A DNA stretch of 64,000 bases from Trochalopteron elliotii (lineage: Eukaryota; Chordata; Aves; Passeriformes; Leiothrichidae), in the NCBI GenBank assembly GCA_024734555.1, contig JANPWX010019780.1:707305-771304 (forward strand), read 5' to 3'. A program made the position numbers and the translations under genes. A model generated the notes under the pieces. The model was given only the letters and a program-made list of their open reading frames with translations, did not search any database and was not told the DNA's origin. Every line of letters begins with the position of its first letter. The first letter of the stretch is position 1. Positions 1 to 13,081 of the stretch are shown here, one piece after another.

Positions 1-2486
1 AATGGAAAAATAAAACTTATTATTTTTCTGTCCAATTGGCTGGTTGATCATTTATAACAATCAGGATGTCTGAAAATACGGCACATGGCACCCACAGGGA
101 AGAACTCCTTCCAAGAATATGGAGGCTGAATATAGGGCAGAGTTGTAAATGCCAAACTTCCACACCAATTCTACCTGTAGGAAAAGTCTGGAAGAGGTGT
201 GTGTTAGCCTAATTGCTTTCAGCATCATAGGTGAAGTACAAAGAGATGTCAACAAGGCTTTGACTGCACAGAGGAGAAAGATGAGACCTTTTTTTTTACA
301 GGTTTTCAAATTCATTAATAGACATAGATCTCTGCTAAATGGAGAGGTGCCCTTGAATTGTCACTTGAAATTCTGGTAGGTGCCCTAGAAAACATGCATT
401 TGTGGGCAATCACACTTGTGGAAGACAGCTGTCTTAGGAACATGGACCAGAAAACAGTGAGTACTGTCTTGATAAGTTGTTCTGTGCATTTCCAGCCTCT
501 ACTTGATATATTGTGGTATGTATCATTGATATATGATACTTGTCCTTGTCTTGGTGCCAACACAAGTTTTCTTTGGAAAGCACCGGTCTGATTCATGGAC
601 ATTACTGCAAGAAATGTTGAAAAAAAAACATGTCATCAGATGTGAGAAGGCTGCAAGGCAGTAAGGTTTTATTTTGTTCTGAAATGAACAGTGACACTGA
701 GGATGCTACAAGTGCTTATTGTGCATGCCAAACAGTCAAACCAAATAAAGGCAAAGTGTCTGTGCAGAAATTGGCAGACGTTTCTTTCCTAGTAGGAGAA
801 AGCTGTATACATGTTAGACAATTAGAAACTATTATAGACTATTACTGTCATTTCCCCCTGACGACCTTACTAAACAAAATATTATGATCAAAAAGGTGAG
901 TGAGTGACCAAAGGACAGAGTTTAATGAGCACAAATTCAAGGACCCTGTTGTGGAAAGCACTTTCAGCTGCCCAGTTGCCATTCCCTGTAAGTCGTGGTC
1001 CCACAGAAAGGAGAAATGCTGTAATTTAGAGCTGTTAATGCTGCAGAAGGGTGCTGATGAGGCATGAATTGTTTGAACAAACATGGATGCCATTAAAGGC
1101 AACTTTGAGAACATTTGCAGTAACCAAATAATTAGAGACAGGAATGCTGTACAAGCAAATTTTCCAGGAAAGACACTAGAGTGCCAATTATTGGACTGGT
1201 TGGTGTCATTGTTCCTTTTGTTGTGTACTTTCTTTTGTTCTTCCTACTCATGCATCACCTTAATGCTGCTACATAGAGAACTTGAGATTTCTATTCTAAT
1301 AACATATCTTAGCTAAGGTGTTCTGGAGTTTTAGGACTGTATTTGAGTGTAATGCACATGACAGTTGTGTTTGTTGCCCCATTTTTGCAAGTAAAATGAG
1401 ATTCAAGAAGTACATTCATCCATCCATTGGCACAAAACAAATACCTTTGTAGCTTATTTATTTGCTTGCATCTTGGCAACAACAAACATATTTTATGTAA
1501 AAATAAACCGCATAGCACAGGAAATTATCTGGAGATTATATTTATTTACAAAATTATTTGGTTTGAAACATTTTTGAAGTGTGTTTGATAAACACAGTAA
1601 GTCAATCACAGTCTGTAATTTTAACTTGAATCCTCATTTCACCCAAAGAGTACTCATGGTTTACTCTCCTGGCAAAAGAAATAAAAATGAAAAGTCTCAC
1701 TTCAAATATAATCTTTGGGCCTAGAACTCCTTATTGAAGAAAAGCTACTGTTTTCTATTGCAATGCCATATAAAGTAGCTAAGATCCACTTAAACTGATT
1801 TCCTAGACCAAAATAAATATTATGTATTAAAGTCTCTAAATCTTGTTATCCACCCAATTATTTTGATTTTATTTTTCCGTGATGAAAAGGTTTCATTTGC
1901 TGCCACTGTCTCTGTGATCCTTGTTTCTTTTCCTCCTGTTCCTAAGTTTTTGCCACTGTTGAGAAAATAATAAGTAATAAATGGAAAAACTCAGTCTATG
2001 TCCTGACTATTAAAAACCTTTTTTCTTCAAATTGTAAGGATGTTAATAATATTCTTAATATTTAAAACTAATTCAAACTCCCCTGATCAAACTGGCTTCT
2101 GATTTCGTAGCAAATTGATATTGGCTTCTTTAATAGTAGCGAACAGAAATCTTTTGACTGCTTGTAGGTAGGTAGGTATTCTAAAGATATGCAAACTTAA
2201 ATATTTCTTTGCTATGCAGTCTTGACTAAGGCGTACCTGTGTTTGCACTTGCAGATTCCACACCCTTGCAGTGGTGTCTGTTTGTGATGCTTCTCTTTCA
2301 CTTCTATGCACAACTGAATCGAGTGTTTTTAATAGGAATGTCTGGCACACCATGTGGGAAAGAAGGAAACCCTTTTCTTGTGGGCAGAGAAACTTTTGCA
2401 CACCAGTATTTTTTTCCCCTGGATGCATAACACAGTGGCCACGGTGTGAGACGAGGTGGTGGTGGACACTGGTGTCTTCACTTCAG

Positions 2487-2561
2487 TAAGACCACGCAGA
2501 GCCCATCTGTCATCTTGGGCAACTCCATTGCCAAGGTGTTTGGGTTTGAAGATGAACACAA
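2487..2561 (+). other. Candidate internal exon of unknown gene
   Basis: This is a 75-base segment preceded by a good pyrimidine tract and AG (GTGTCTTCACTTCAG, ending at 2486) and followed by a near-consensus donor (GTAAGTG from 2562). One frame stays open right across it. It would begin with one base completing a codon and end with two bases, so the exon is symmetric (phase 2-2). The 24 complete codons include SVILGNSIAKVFGFEDEH. By my count about two thirds of third codon positions are G or C, against a background that is clearly AT-rich. I do not recognise the peptide. It could be a real exon of a large gene, a fragment of an old retrocopy, or chance: similar exon-like segments occur elsewhere in the window. 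Confidence 0.22.
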
Positions 2562-5500
2562 GTAAGTGTATGTTGCACTCCAGTAGGCAGCCTGTAACTT
2601 GTGATTATTAGTACTGTCACTTTTGTAAATATATGTTCTGTAATACCTGTCTGAACTGAGATTTAGACAGTGGAAAAGTTTGATTCTTGTGGACATTATA
2701 CCTTGGATGCTGTAGCATGCCAAGATTTATCCCACTGCGTACCCCTTCTGATCTCTCTTAGGAGGTCCTAACAAATCCAAGACAAATGGTAGCCTGGCTG
2801 TGGTAATCATGCACCACTTTTCTGTTAGATGTTACTTTTGTGAGATATTAGATACAAATTGGAATAGCTGTTCTCTTATGTCTCTGCATGGACATAATAT
2901 ACATTGCTTGCCTTATCTAACTGTAACTCTTTAGTGTCTCTTTAATTGGTGATACGTTATGCATAAAAGTATTAGCTGTGTCCCAGTAAGTCATATTTGA
3001 TTTTGGAACCAGTGTGACGTTTATGATTAGGCACCAAACTTTGGCATGTACAAGGCAGGGACTGCATTGGTGGCAGAAATACAGTTTTAAAGTCCTGTAC
3101 CTTATTCCTGCACTGCTAGCAGTCTGCTGATTTTAGTTAGATGTGATGTTGTGCATAAAAACTGTGTAACAAAGACCAACTGATTAGCTAGAATACCCCA
3201 TTGTGATTTTTGTTTGATTGACTTGGTGACTCCTATTGCCTTCAACCAGCTACATAGGTGCAAACAATCTTATTTTTAAAACCAAAAGAAACATTACATA
3301 ATAGCTTGTCTTACAATTCTCTTTTTCCACTCAGCACTAAAATGTCCTCATCTTGTAGCAGAAAGATGTCAGGTACTTGCTGTAAAATACTGAGGGTAAA
3401 TCAACACACAATGGAAAGTTGTTAAAAGTTTATGAAAAGCAACAGTGTTTCAGTGGGCTGAAGAGCAACTCTGACAATGCAGAACATCTCATAAACTAAC
3501 ATTTGTTCATTTCTAGAACGTAATTGATGAATGAAGGCAGTCATCAGAAACATATAACTAAGATAATTTACAGCTCCCTTCTGTAAATGACAGTGTTTTT
3601 CGTTTATGCTTGCCAAATCCATGTGTTGTAGAACTGTTTCTTGCCATACACTGTCTGATAATAGGACACTTGTTAAGAGAAACTTTAAAAACTTCTTGCT
3701 TTTACTTCAGATCGGGGAGCTGAATCTGTTTCGGTACTTTGTATATGTCAGATTAACTTCATAGTGCTCACTGAGAAAACTTCATTAGATATGTGGCATC
3801 ATAACTGAAAGATAGTTTGGTCTCTGACCACCAAGAACATGATGTGTCATGAAACAAAGCCAGTAAGAGAATTTTCTAGAAACAACCTCTGGTTGAAGCA
3901 GAAATTCAGGAGAAATCCAGAAGGAGGCAAATGCCAAGTGAAGCTTAAGGTCTTCTATTTTGAATTTGGGTCATAATTGTGTACCTAATTTTCAAATAGA
4001 ACATTGCTGAGAAAATAATATGCATAGAAATTTACAAATAAATTGTTCTGTCCTTTGCATGTGGTTATACTTCATGCTAAGTGGGTTGGGCATAGGTATT
4101 CTCTATCCATTTTCTCTCCTGTTTTAGGAGAGAGATTTATTATATCTTCAGGAACCTTGCTGAGGTGGAAAAAAATAGGCAAAGTGTCAGCTGATAATAG
4201 TGATATCTTTTTTTGCAAAGTTTATCATGACAAGTCTGAGAGTAATTTAGGACTTCATCTACTTTGCTTTTACAATAGAAAAAAAAGTCACAGGGTGGAA
4301 CTGTGGCAAATTTTCTTGTAATGTAGCCTGGCTATTGAGTTTTTGTACTGAATCTGCAAACTGTTCTCCTTGGTTTTATGAATATTGACCTAGAAAAAAT
4401 TAATTACATCAATGTCTTGTGTCCTGTCAAATATTCATTCAATGCCCATGCAAACTTCTGTCTGAAGCAGTGTTGATATACGTAAGCATCCACCCACAAA
4501 GCCAAAAGCCATGCATGCCTTCTCTGCACCTCTCTGGGTGATGTTTCTTTTATAACATTTTTCTTCACTGACCTTCTGCTGCCACCTGCCTCTGAAGGAT
4601 TTTCATAAAATCTGCAATTGAAGAATTAAGCTCAGAAGAATTCCCTGTGTTGTATGCAGAGCTGGCACTGGAGATTAACTAGTAAATCTTTTAATCAACA
4701 AAAAAATAAATGTTACATATTCAAAGTACAGAATTCCTACCTGTATCAAAAATGAAATATGATATGACAGAAAGACCACCCAACATGGGTGTGAGTTTTG
4801 CATGGCTATTTTTCTGTGAATTTGTGTAAACTCTGAAGCATTAAAAAGCTGAAGTTAATGTTTCCATTGTAATGAAAGCTGTAATGTATATAAAAGTCTG
4901 ATTGATCTAGACTTTTGCATTTGAAGCATGCGTGAAATACTTCTAGCCTAATTTTTCCTTTTATACAGACAGAAAAATTGTCCACAAGTGATGAAGGAAT
5001 AAAACTAGTGAGTTAGCACGTGGCAGTGTGCCATCCGTCTGCCTCAGGTGTTCAAGTCCCCTGCTCTGTGGTATCCAAAGTATTCTTTGCCACTCACTAA
5101 TTCACTCTTGCCACACTTATTCTGGGCTTGAGTGTGCCAAGAATTGATACATACATGATTCATTGTAGGTACAATTGCAGTTACAGGCGTGTTAGTTCAG
5201 CAGTAAGACTGTTCTGAAAAGAGTTCGTGGATTTGAATTCCTCTGTGATAGATGGTTGTGTAGCCACAACAGAGATCATGCAAAAAGGTTTTTGTAGTCA
5301 CACCAAAAAATGCTGCAGTACAGAAACACTGAGAGTCAACACTTCTCAAATGATAAGAAGAATGAGAAACAGATGTGCCCATACACAAACACAGGCACGC
5401 AGACCTTGGAGGATGAGTTGTTGATCTATCCATGGTTTGATATGCCTGAGAGGTGCTGCCAAAGCTTCTTCAAGTTCAAGTAGCTATACTGGATAGAAAT

Positions 5501-8500
5501 GCAAAATACAGACTGAGGAAATTTATCTCTTGCAATCTTGGTTAGAATGGCAGAATCACTAGATTTGACAAAATATTGAAATGTGTAGATCTAATTTTCA
5601 CCAATCCCTGTGTTTTACCTGCAGGCATCCTAAATAACGTACCTAAGAGTTTTCTGGAAGTAGTTTGGTGAGGAATTATTTTCCTTCTGCACTGTACATC
5701 ATCTGGATGAACTTAATTGCACAGTTTTGTTGGTTAGTGTCTTTCATTGGTTCATTTTTTTTGCTGTTAAGCTATTTGGCACTACAAGGCTTTGTAGTTT
5801 GACAATTTGAATGACTTTACAATTATAACCCAAGTACTTAATGCCTGTCCATAATGTGTCCTGGATGAGTGTAAGATGATATAACATATAATGTGTGTGA
5901 CATATTAGTATGTGTGATGTATATGTGAATGTCCCAGGAAAAGTGCCTATAAACCTTGTTTGTATGCTGTCACCCTTACCCAATGCCTACTTGTATTGGC
6001 TCCTTCCATGTGAGATTCATTACTTCTCCTTTCCTCTCACTTCATCCTGTTCAGATAGCTGTTCACAGCTCTTGCTTGTCTCATACATACAGTTCCTCTT
6101 TTTTTGTTTTACCATGTTTCTCTGCATTGGACAATTCAGGATGACCCTTACCTTGTTGGCCTGAAAAGCTATGTCTTGCTCAGGCATCTTTGTTCTGCAT
6201 TGTATACTGATTTCTTCAATGAATAAAAAAAATCCTTTTTTGCAGGTATTTTGGTGTGACAGGAAAATCATATAGTCACATGTGGTGTAATGTCGACTTG
6301 TTAAAGGAGACACTGGCAGATGTTCTACCTGGACCACTTTTTAACTGCTGCTACTTCAGGTAGAATGGGTAGGTGCTTTCATATGAGTGCAACAGATGAC
6401 CAAACAAATCAAACCTTACTAAGATGATTGAATTGTTGATGATTAAATAAGTCAACCCAGGCCACCAGGTTCATATATCTGCCAGCACTTGGTGTGTTAG
6501 CAATTCTTTTCTGGATTTGAAGAAAGCTATGCAATGATCTTTGCAGAACAATATGTAACTACTTTTCCTCCCACTTTGGAAGAGAGTAAATTCCTGCAAT
6601 AAATTCACTCAGTGTCCTGTTCTTCCACTGGCACGTTGGCAGATGTCCATCTGGCAGTTGGTCCAGAGGATGCTGATTCTTTATTGAAAATGGGGAAGAT
6701 CAGGAACACAGTGACTTATTTCCTTTGCTCCCCCTCCCTGTCTATATGTTTCTTTGCTTTTTAAAGCTGTGTGTTATTGGGGTGGCAGAGAGAGAGGAAG
6801 AACATGAGTTTTAGCATGTTTTTGGACATCTATCAACCAAGGTGCACCTAGATTTTCACTAGAGACCCTCAGCCTTTGAGTCTGTCAGCTTTGAATTTCT
6901 GAGCTCCTCTCATTTTCTTCCATGACAAAACCACTGTGCAAGTACCAGTACATCCTCATATTTTCACTGAGGAAGGCTTTACAAAATATTTTGTTATAAG
7001 TTTGGTTGAGATGTTTTCCCTAGGGATGTTATTTATGTTGTATTTGTGGGGTTTCAAGCTACTCTGTTTAGAGGTTCTAGGATATTTTTGTAGTGTGTCT
7101 GACTTTTTTGAATGCCAGGAAAATACACATATATTTAAAGTTTGCTCAGAAGAGTATGCTTTTGTCTATTTCATGCCCAAGAAAGCAGTGACTCTTTGGA
7201 GTGGTTGAGAATAGGATGAAAATAGTATATTTATACTTTTGTAGAAAATCCCTGTAAATATAAATACAAAATGATAGTTTCAGGGGGTTTATATATGAGC
7301 TTTGATAGCTTAATAGAAAGAAAAGAATCTCTTTCCTTCTTAAAAGCTGTAGAGAAAGGAAGCTTAAAAATAAAAACTAGGTTTTTCTCTATTTAAAATC
7401 TTTATTGTCTAAAATATTATATCCAGATGCCCCTTTTGTTTCATTCTCATTGACATTCCATTGACAGAGGTTTTTTTTGTCCTCTCTGCCAATAAAATTC
7501 TGACTGCCAGTCCAAACCACGAAACAGAGAGGAAAGAAAGGGATTTCTTATAAAAGCAGTGTGAGAGAGCTCTATGTCTCCTGTGATATCCATTTGTATC
7601 AGTCATGCAGAGTGCTATTGAAATTTGTGGGATGAAAGCAAACATCCTGTCGAGGGAATATCTGAAAGATTTGTTTTCATGGATGGGCTATTCCCACCAG
7701 ACACATTCCATTTAGCTGTAATGATATGAATATTGATAACTCTTTGCCAGAAACCCACAAACCTCTGTCATTTGACCTTCATTAAGAGCATTAAATGTTT
7801 CCAAGACTGATACAGCCCTTTCTGGGCTATGTCACCAATTTTCTACATAGATAGCTGTATGAGGCAGCAGCAGCTGCCATGAAGTCTGATTATTTTCGTC
7901 CCATTTTCTCCTCTTCCATGCTAGATAGACTGCCTAGGATCTTCTTATAACCACAGCAGTATCTTTCCTTAGGTCTCTGAGACATGTTTCAGGTTTGACA
8001 TTGAGCTGATATTTTTCTACACCTAGAAAAGAAAAATTAATGCTTGCTTCCCTGTACTGCTCCTTGAGCATGCCATTAGTGGGATTAATGCAAATTTTAC
8101 TTTACGCTTTCAGTCTTATTTTATCTTTGCAACATACTACAACCTAGATAACAATGGTGTCAAATCAAATTAATTTCCCAGATATTTCCCAATTTTGAGC
8201 TTGTACAAAGTATATTTGGTGAGAGAACGTAAGTGTATCAAGGGATAATACCTATGTCTGTAAAGCAGGATGGGTGGTTGCCATAGCAGCAATCAATCCA
8301 TTAAATAGGGAGTAACATAAAATGATTCAAACTGATTTAGGTCAGGGAATAACACTTCATAAAAGGAGAAACTTCTCTCTGACTTGTTTTGCTTTTGTGA
8401 ATTCGGTTACAATGCATATTGAGAAAATGCTTATTTGCCACAACAATCGTGTTAGGACTCAAGAACCCTTGAATACAATGAAGAATCAACTTAGAACACT

Positions 8501-8763
8501 CTTGGAAGCTCCAGTGTCAGCTGGAGAGAAGTGTAGATAAAGACAAAGATGTCTTGCTTGTTTTATGTTATTTATGCATTCCTTCCTCTCTAACTGATTG
8601 AAAAAAAACCAAAACAAAACATTCCCAAGATGTTACATGAGTGCTGCCCTCTGTTAGAAGCTGGATGGGCTCACACTGAAATGTTTGTCTGCCCTGAACT
8701 GTGGGAGTGGCTGCTTGCCTCTGGAAATATCAGTGATATTTTTGGTAGGTATCCACATATGCA

Positions 8764-8798
8764 TGTGTGTGTGTGGCGGGGGGGAAGGGGGAGCGGGG
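8764..8798 (+). repeat. (TG)6 microsatellite plus G-rich tract
   Basis: Six TG units (8764-8775) run into a G-rich stretch with runs of seven (8778-8784), five (8787-8791) and four (8795-8798) guanines. The seven-G run can be split into two G3 tracts, so the plus strand satisfies the simple four-tract G-quadruplex pattern with loops of one to three bases. Folding is an inference. Confidence 0.7.
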
Positions 8799-11700
8799 AG
8801 TGTAGACAAATTTTGAAGGATATTCTAGAGAAATTAGGTTGAATCACATTGAAATCAAAATGTCTCCAAATACATAACTGCCCCTGCCTCTTCATGTAAT
8901 TCTAGGGATGTGACTACTGAGGAGTTGTTGATCATCTTCAGTCTCACTGTGATTGGATGCAGGGATTAGTTCTGCCATTGTGCACTTCTGAATGAGCAGG
9001 AGGTTGTCCAGGAAAACAGGCTTCAGCTCCTGAGCATTTGGCTGTGATGTGACATCATTGGAGATGATTGTAACATTGAGGTCTGGTGCCCAAAGTTCAA
9101 AGCAGAGGTAAATAAATGTGATTTTCTGAAACCTCAGCAGTGAGGCATTAGAGAATTAGGTATGACCTCCTTTATAGGGAAAAAAATATTGTCAATAAGT
9201 TTAGATTGTGGAAAGGAAGATTAATGAATTTCTTGGTCAGTCTTTTTATTTACTATTTAGATGGGGAATAGAAACTTAACAAGAAAACTTCTCACTGTAG
9301 TAATCACAATTGTAGCAGTAATTGAGAGAAGTTGAAGCTAAATAAACTCTGATTAAAACAGTACACACTGTTTAGGCAATGACGAAATCAATCACAGGAG
9401 TAATTTGTAAATTCCTGCATCAGATGCTCCATCATGGTGTGTTTTATATAAAGACTGTACACTCCTCTAGGGAACATACTTAAGTTATGGCCTTGCTACA
9501 GAAATTGAGATGATAGGCCTCATAATCTCAGTATGCCATCTACAGAGGAAGGGTTAGACCCTTCTCAGCCCACATCCCCAAGGTCTGCTTGTTCACACTA
9601 CTCTACAAACCAAAAGCAGCCAGCACTGCACAGAGGAACCCATCCTTCATCATTCCTGTTGTGGAGAGGTTTCTTAATCTGCTTCAGCTTCCTTGCCAAC
9701 TTAACCTCAGCTCAAGGTGAAACACATCCATTGTGGTGATGTTTTTCTTTTTATTTAAGCTAAAAACATCTGCCTGTTGTTGATTTGGCAGTTACTGACT
9801 TGGGTCACAATGACTCAAGATCTGATGACTATCAGCAGTGATTTTAGGCCTGTTTGACCTGGTTTGGTATGAAACCACTGATGTTAAGTGCAGGCTGTCT
9901 CCCTTATACCTTATTAACTGTTCCCACAACCATCAGTACCACATGCTGCTTGCTCTTAGTAATTATCACTTATTCTTGTATCATGGCATGACTGTGGTGT
10001 ACTTTTCCATGTACACACATAACAACAATACAGTAAAGTGAAGACTTATCCCCTAGGTAATATATTTTCATAAGTGCAGTATTCTTTAGTACTATTCTCT
10101 TTGGTAGCCTGAACCAGAAATCCAACTTCTGGCAAAGCATGGTATTTGAGAGCAGCCCTAGCTCATTTATTCCCCTGCCCCTATAAACTGCCCTCCATAA
10201 AATTTATTTCTGAATGCTCTGGTAAAGTGGTGAATTAAGTGGTGTGATAAAATTACCTGGGTTTCCAAGTTACTGGTAGCAGTCTTCCTGGCTGCAGACT
10301 GAGTTCTCCCACAATGCAAGGTTTGTGAAAAATGCTGCCTTCTTCCAGCATCTGGGATAATGGCTGAAATGTGAGATTACCATATGAAATTTCAGCCTGT
10401 GCTTTTCACCCAGTGATCAGTTCTGGTGTTGAGGTTATTATTTTTTTTTTACTCCCTCATTTATGTTTAGCAGCTCATGTCTCTATTTATTAATTTATTC
10501 TATATCTAAAAAATACTCCAGGGAACATAATCTCTTCCTTGGTCGACTCAGCATTCCTTCCCTACCCCCCTTTATAAAAGTGAGAGGGTTTGCAAGAACC
10601 TGAATTAGAAAGTTTGGGATTAGTATCCTCTGTCTATGATGGGGAGATTTGTTTGGCCAGAGCTCTCACCTCTCTCATTGCTGAGTCCCACATCCTGTGC
10701 TTCAAACGTTTTCATTGCCCTTGCCAACTCAAGTCACTCTCTCAAAACTGTTCATTAAAGTTATTAATACAAAAGGTAACATTGAATTATTGGCCCAGTG
10801 AACACTAGAGAAATCCTTTTGGGGGATGATTTTGCTGGCATTAGCCTATAGGGATAAAATCTTTTTTGTTCTTCACATTCACAAGCCATTTTCCTGCCAT
10901 TGCTGTGTCCACTGTATGTGAACAATAATTTATCTCCTTACCTGGACCTGGTTAGTACTTGTCCCCTTATCCTACTATTTTGCTGAATACCCTTTCCTTT
11001 GTTATGATAGGTGACAGAAACCACATTGTAAAAAATTTGTTTCAGCTCTGCGATCTGACTTCCTGCAAGGCATTAGGTGTTTATCAATTGACTACAGTTA
11101 TTTTTCTGGTATTTGAAGAGCCACCCTTAATCCTGACAGTGAAAAAATCTGGTCTTCTTTTTTTAATGTGCTATTTATTTGCCTCTGTCCCTTCCCCATC
11201 ACTTGGAAAGCAAAACAAAATCTTTACTGGTTGCCTGTAGAGGAGGAAGAACACAGAGCTATTTTCTGAAATTCCAGAAGAACTTGTAAACAAACCCCCA
11301 CTTTACTGAAGTTTTTAGTCCTGACCCTGGGGAGTGAGGGGATGGATTGGAAATCTTCCAGAAAGGTCTTGCAAAGCAAGGCAAAATAAACTCTCATTTT
11401 TTCTAATATGCAAGTAGATCATGCAAGCATGAAATTTCCTCACTGTGAAGAAAATTACCTGTCCGCAAAAGTAGTACCTTAATATTTGAAATTGAAGAAT
11501 AGTCAGGGATCTCAAGCTTATCATGAAGATCATTTGCTCTGTGCTATTAAGCTTGAAAGACACTTAACATAACTCAAGTTTATAAAGTAGTCTTCAGCTG
11601 GTCATGTTTTAGGCAATTACATAATTTCATTTCACATGCAGCTTGTACATTTTTTAGGCAAATTGCATGTGTGTTATATTGAGTGTTGGCACTCATGACA

Positions 11701-12140
11701 CTCTGTCTCTTGTCCCATGTATCAGCATCAATGATGTAAAACAACCACACCTAGATGAAAAGCCAAAAATCCCAGTTTATACTCTTGTGGGAACAGAGTC
11801 CTGCAGTTTCAAGTCCTTTCTAAATTTATGTAAAACTGATAGAACTCCAAATCTATGTTTGAATTTTTTCCTTGCTTTCATGACTTGATGATGTATGTTG
11901 ATACTTGCAAAGTTAAGAAGAACCACTAGTTATGGTTTCCCAGTATAGTAATTTCCTGCAACTGGATATGCAGTTAAGCAGAGGCAAAGTGTTTTAGAAA
12001 TATTAAGCAATATTTCCTTATACTTACCTTGAGCAGTTTTAGAATTTTTAAAGATTTCTTATTGAATAAATGACATATAGTTAGCTCTGTGTTAACTGGA
12101 CTAGTTGGCTGAATTGAAAATTGTTCCTGCCATTGTACTT

Positions 12141-13050
12141 TGGAGAAGGTGACAGTGAGATCAAGGACATCCTCAGAAAATTTGCTGATGGCACCCACCT
12201 GTGTGGTGCAGTCGACATCACAAAGGGAAGGAGTGTCACCCAGAAGGACCTGGGCCTAGGCAAACCTCATGAAGTACAACAAGAAGAAGTGCAAGGTCCT
12301 ACACCTGAGTCTGGGAAATCCCAGTGACACCTAGAGGTCGTGTGGACAGAAGATTGAAGCAGCTCTGTGGAGATAGGCTTGGGGTAGTACCTGATGAAAA
12401 ACTCGAGTTGGCAGTGTATGCTTACAGCCCAGAATGCCAATGAAATCCTTGCTGCATCCAAAGCAGAGTGGCCAGTGGCATGAGGAGGGGGATTCTGCCT
12501 CTTCACTCTGCTCTGAGACCACTCCTGGACCACTGTGTACAGTTCAGATGCCCCCCTTTAAGAAGGACCCAGAACAGTTGGAGCAAGTCCAGATGAGGGC
12601 ATGAAATTGATAAAATGACCAGAGCATGTCCCCCCATCAAGACAGGCTGAGAGAGTTGGGACTGCCTGGAGAAGCAAAGGTTGTGTGGGGACCTCATAGC
12701 AGCTTTCCAATATCTGCAGGAAGTCTGCAAGGAAAGCTGAAGAGGGGCTTTTCATCAGGAATTTTAGTGATAGGACAAGGATTAATGGGTACAAACCGAA
12801 AGACCTGAACCGTAGGTTAAATATTAAGAAGACATTCTTTACTGTGAGGGTGGTGAGGCACTAGGACAGGTAGCACAGAAGAGCTGTGGGTGCCTCATGC
12901 CCAGAAGTGTTCAAGGCCAGGTAGAATGGGGAATTGAGTAACCTGGTTTGCTGAAAGGTGTCCCTGCCCACAGCAGAGGGGTGGAAACCAGATGATATTT
13001 AAGGTCCCTTGCAATCTAAACCATTCTATGATTCTATTTTATGATTCTAA
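12141..13050 (+). mobile_element. CR1 LINE, 5'-truncated copy
   Basis: A chicken-repeat-1 type non-LTR retrotransposon remnant of about 0.9 kb, in plus orientation. Its 5' end begins in the reverse-transcriptase part of ORF2, where a FADGTHLCGAVD peptide corresponds to the FADDTKLGG region of CR1. It continues through the ORF2 C-terminal region (SDRTR/FFTVR-type sequence, degraded) into the 3' UTR with the typical 'tgcccacagcagaggggt' block near 12967. It ends in the CR1 tail of imperfect ATTCTATG units at 13022-13050, with no poly(A), as expected for CR1. Extreme 5' truncation is normal for the family. The many stops and indels mark an old, immobile copy. The 5' boundary is approximate to some tens of bases. 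Confidence 0.95.
12145..12327 (+). pseudogene. CR1 ORF2 reverse-transcriptase remnant
   Basis: This is a short piece of the CR1 ORF2 reverse transcriptase around the catalytic box. The second aspartate of the expected FADD motif is glycine here (FADG), which removes a metal-binding residue. The frame carrying this motif is lost soon after: the next conserved stretch (MKYNKKKCKVLHL, from 12269) lies in another frame, so an indel sits between about 12235 and 12269. In life ORF2 copies the element's RNA into DNA at the target site. This copy cannot. Confidence 0.85.
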
Positions 13051-13055
13051 GGTGG

Positions 13056-13081
13056 AGTTTGATAGTCTTGACTATCAAACT
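13056..13081. repeat. Perfect 11-bp hairpin beside CR1 3' end
   Basis: Arms AGTTTGATAGT (13056-13066) and ACTATCAAACT (13071-13081) are exact reverse complements around a four-base CTTG loop. The hairpin begins five bases after the last CR1 tail unit. It is either part of the target site or a product of repair at the insertion junction; no known function. Confidence 0.8.

Larger units (their letters stand above)
1..12140. other. Unique AT-rich DNA, no gene identified
   Basis: No recognisable protein, RNA gene or transposon is visible over these 12 kb. Open frames are short and overlap on both strands without domains or consistent codon bias. Items worth noting inside are a candidate exon (2487-2561), two weak tRNA-like stretches (about 5013-5060 and 5191-5241), and a TG repeat followed by a G-rich tract (8764-8798). 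Intergenic versus intronic cannot be decided from the sequence. Confidence 0.6.

Noticed and set aside
2440..2520. Frame reading VVVDTGVFTS followed at the right spacing by AHL, recalling the glyceraldehyde-3-phosphate dehydrogenase STGVFT region
   Set aside because: The similarity is limited to about eight residues, with a stop just upstream and no further matching on either side, so a GAPDH retrocopy is not supported.
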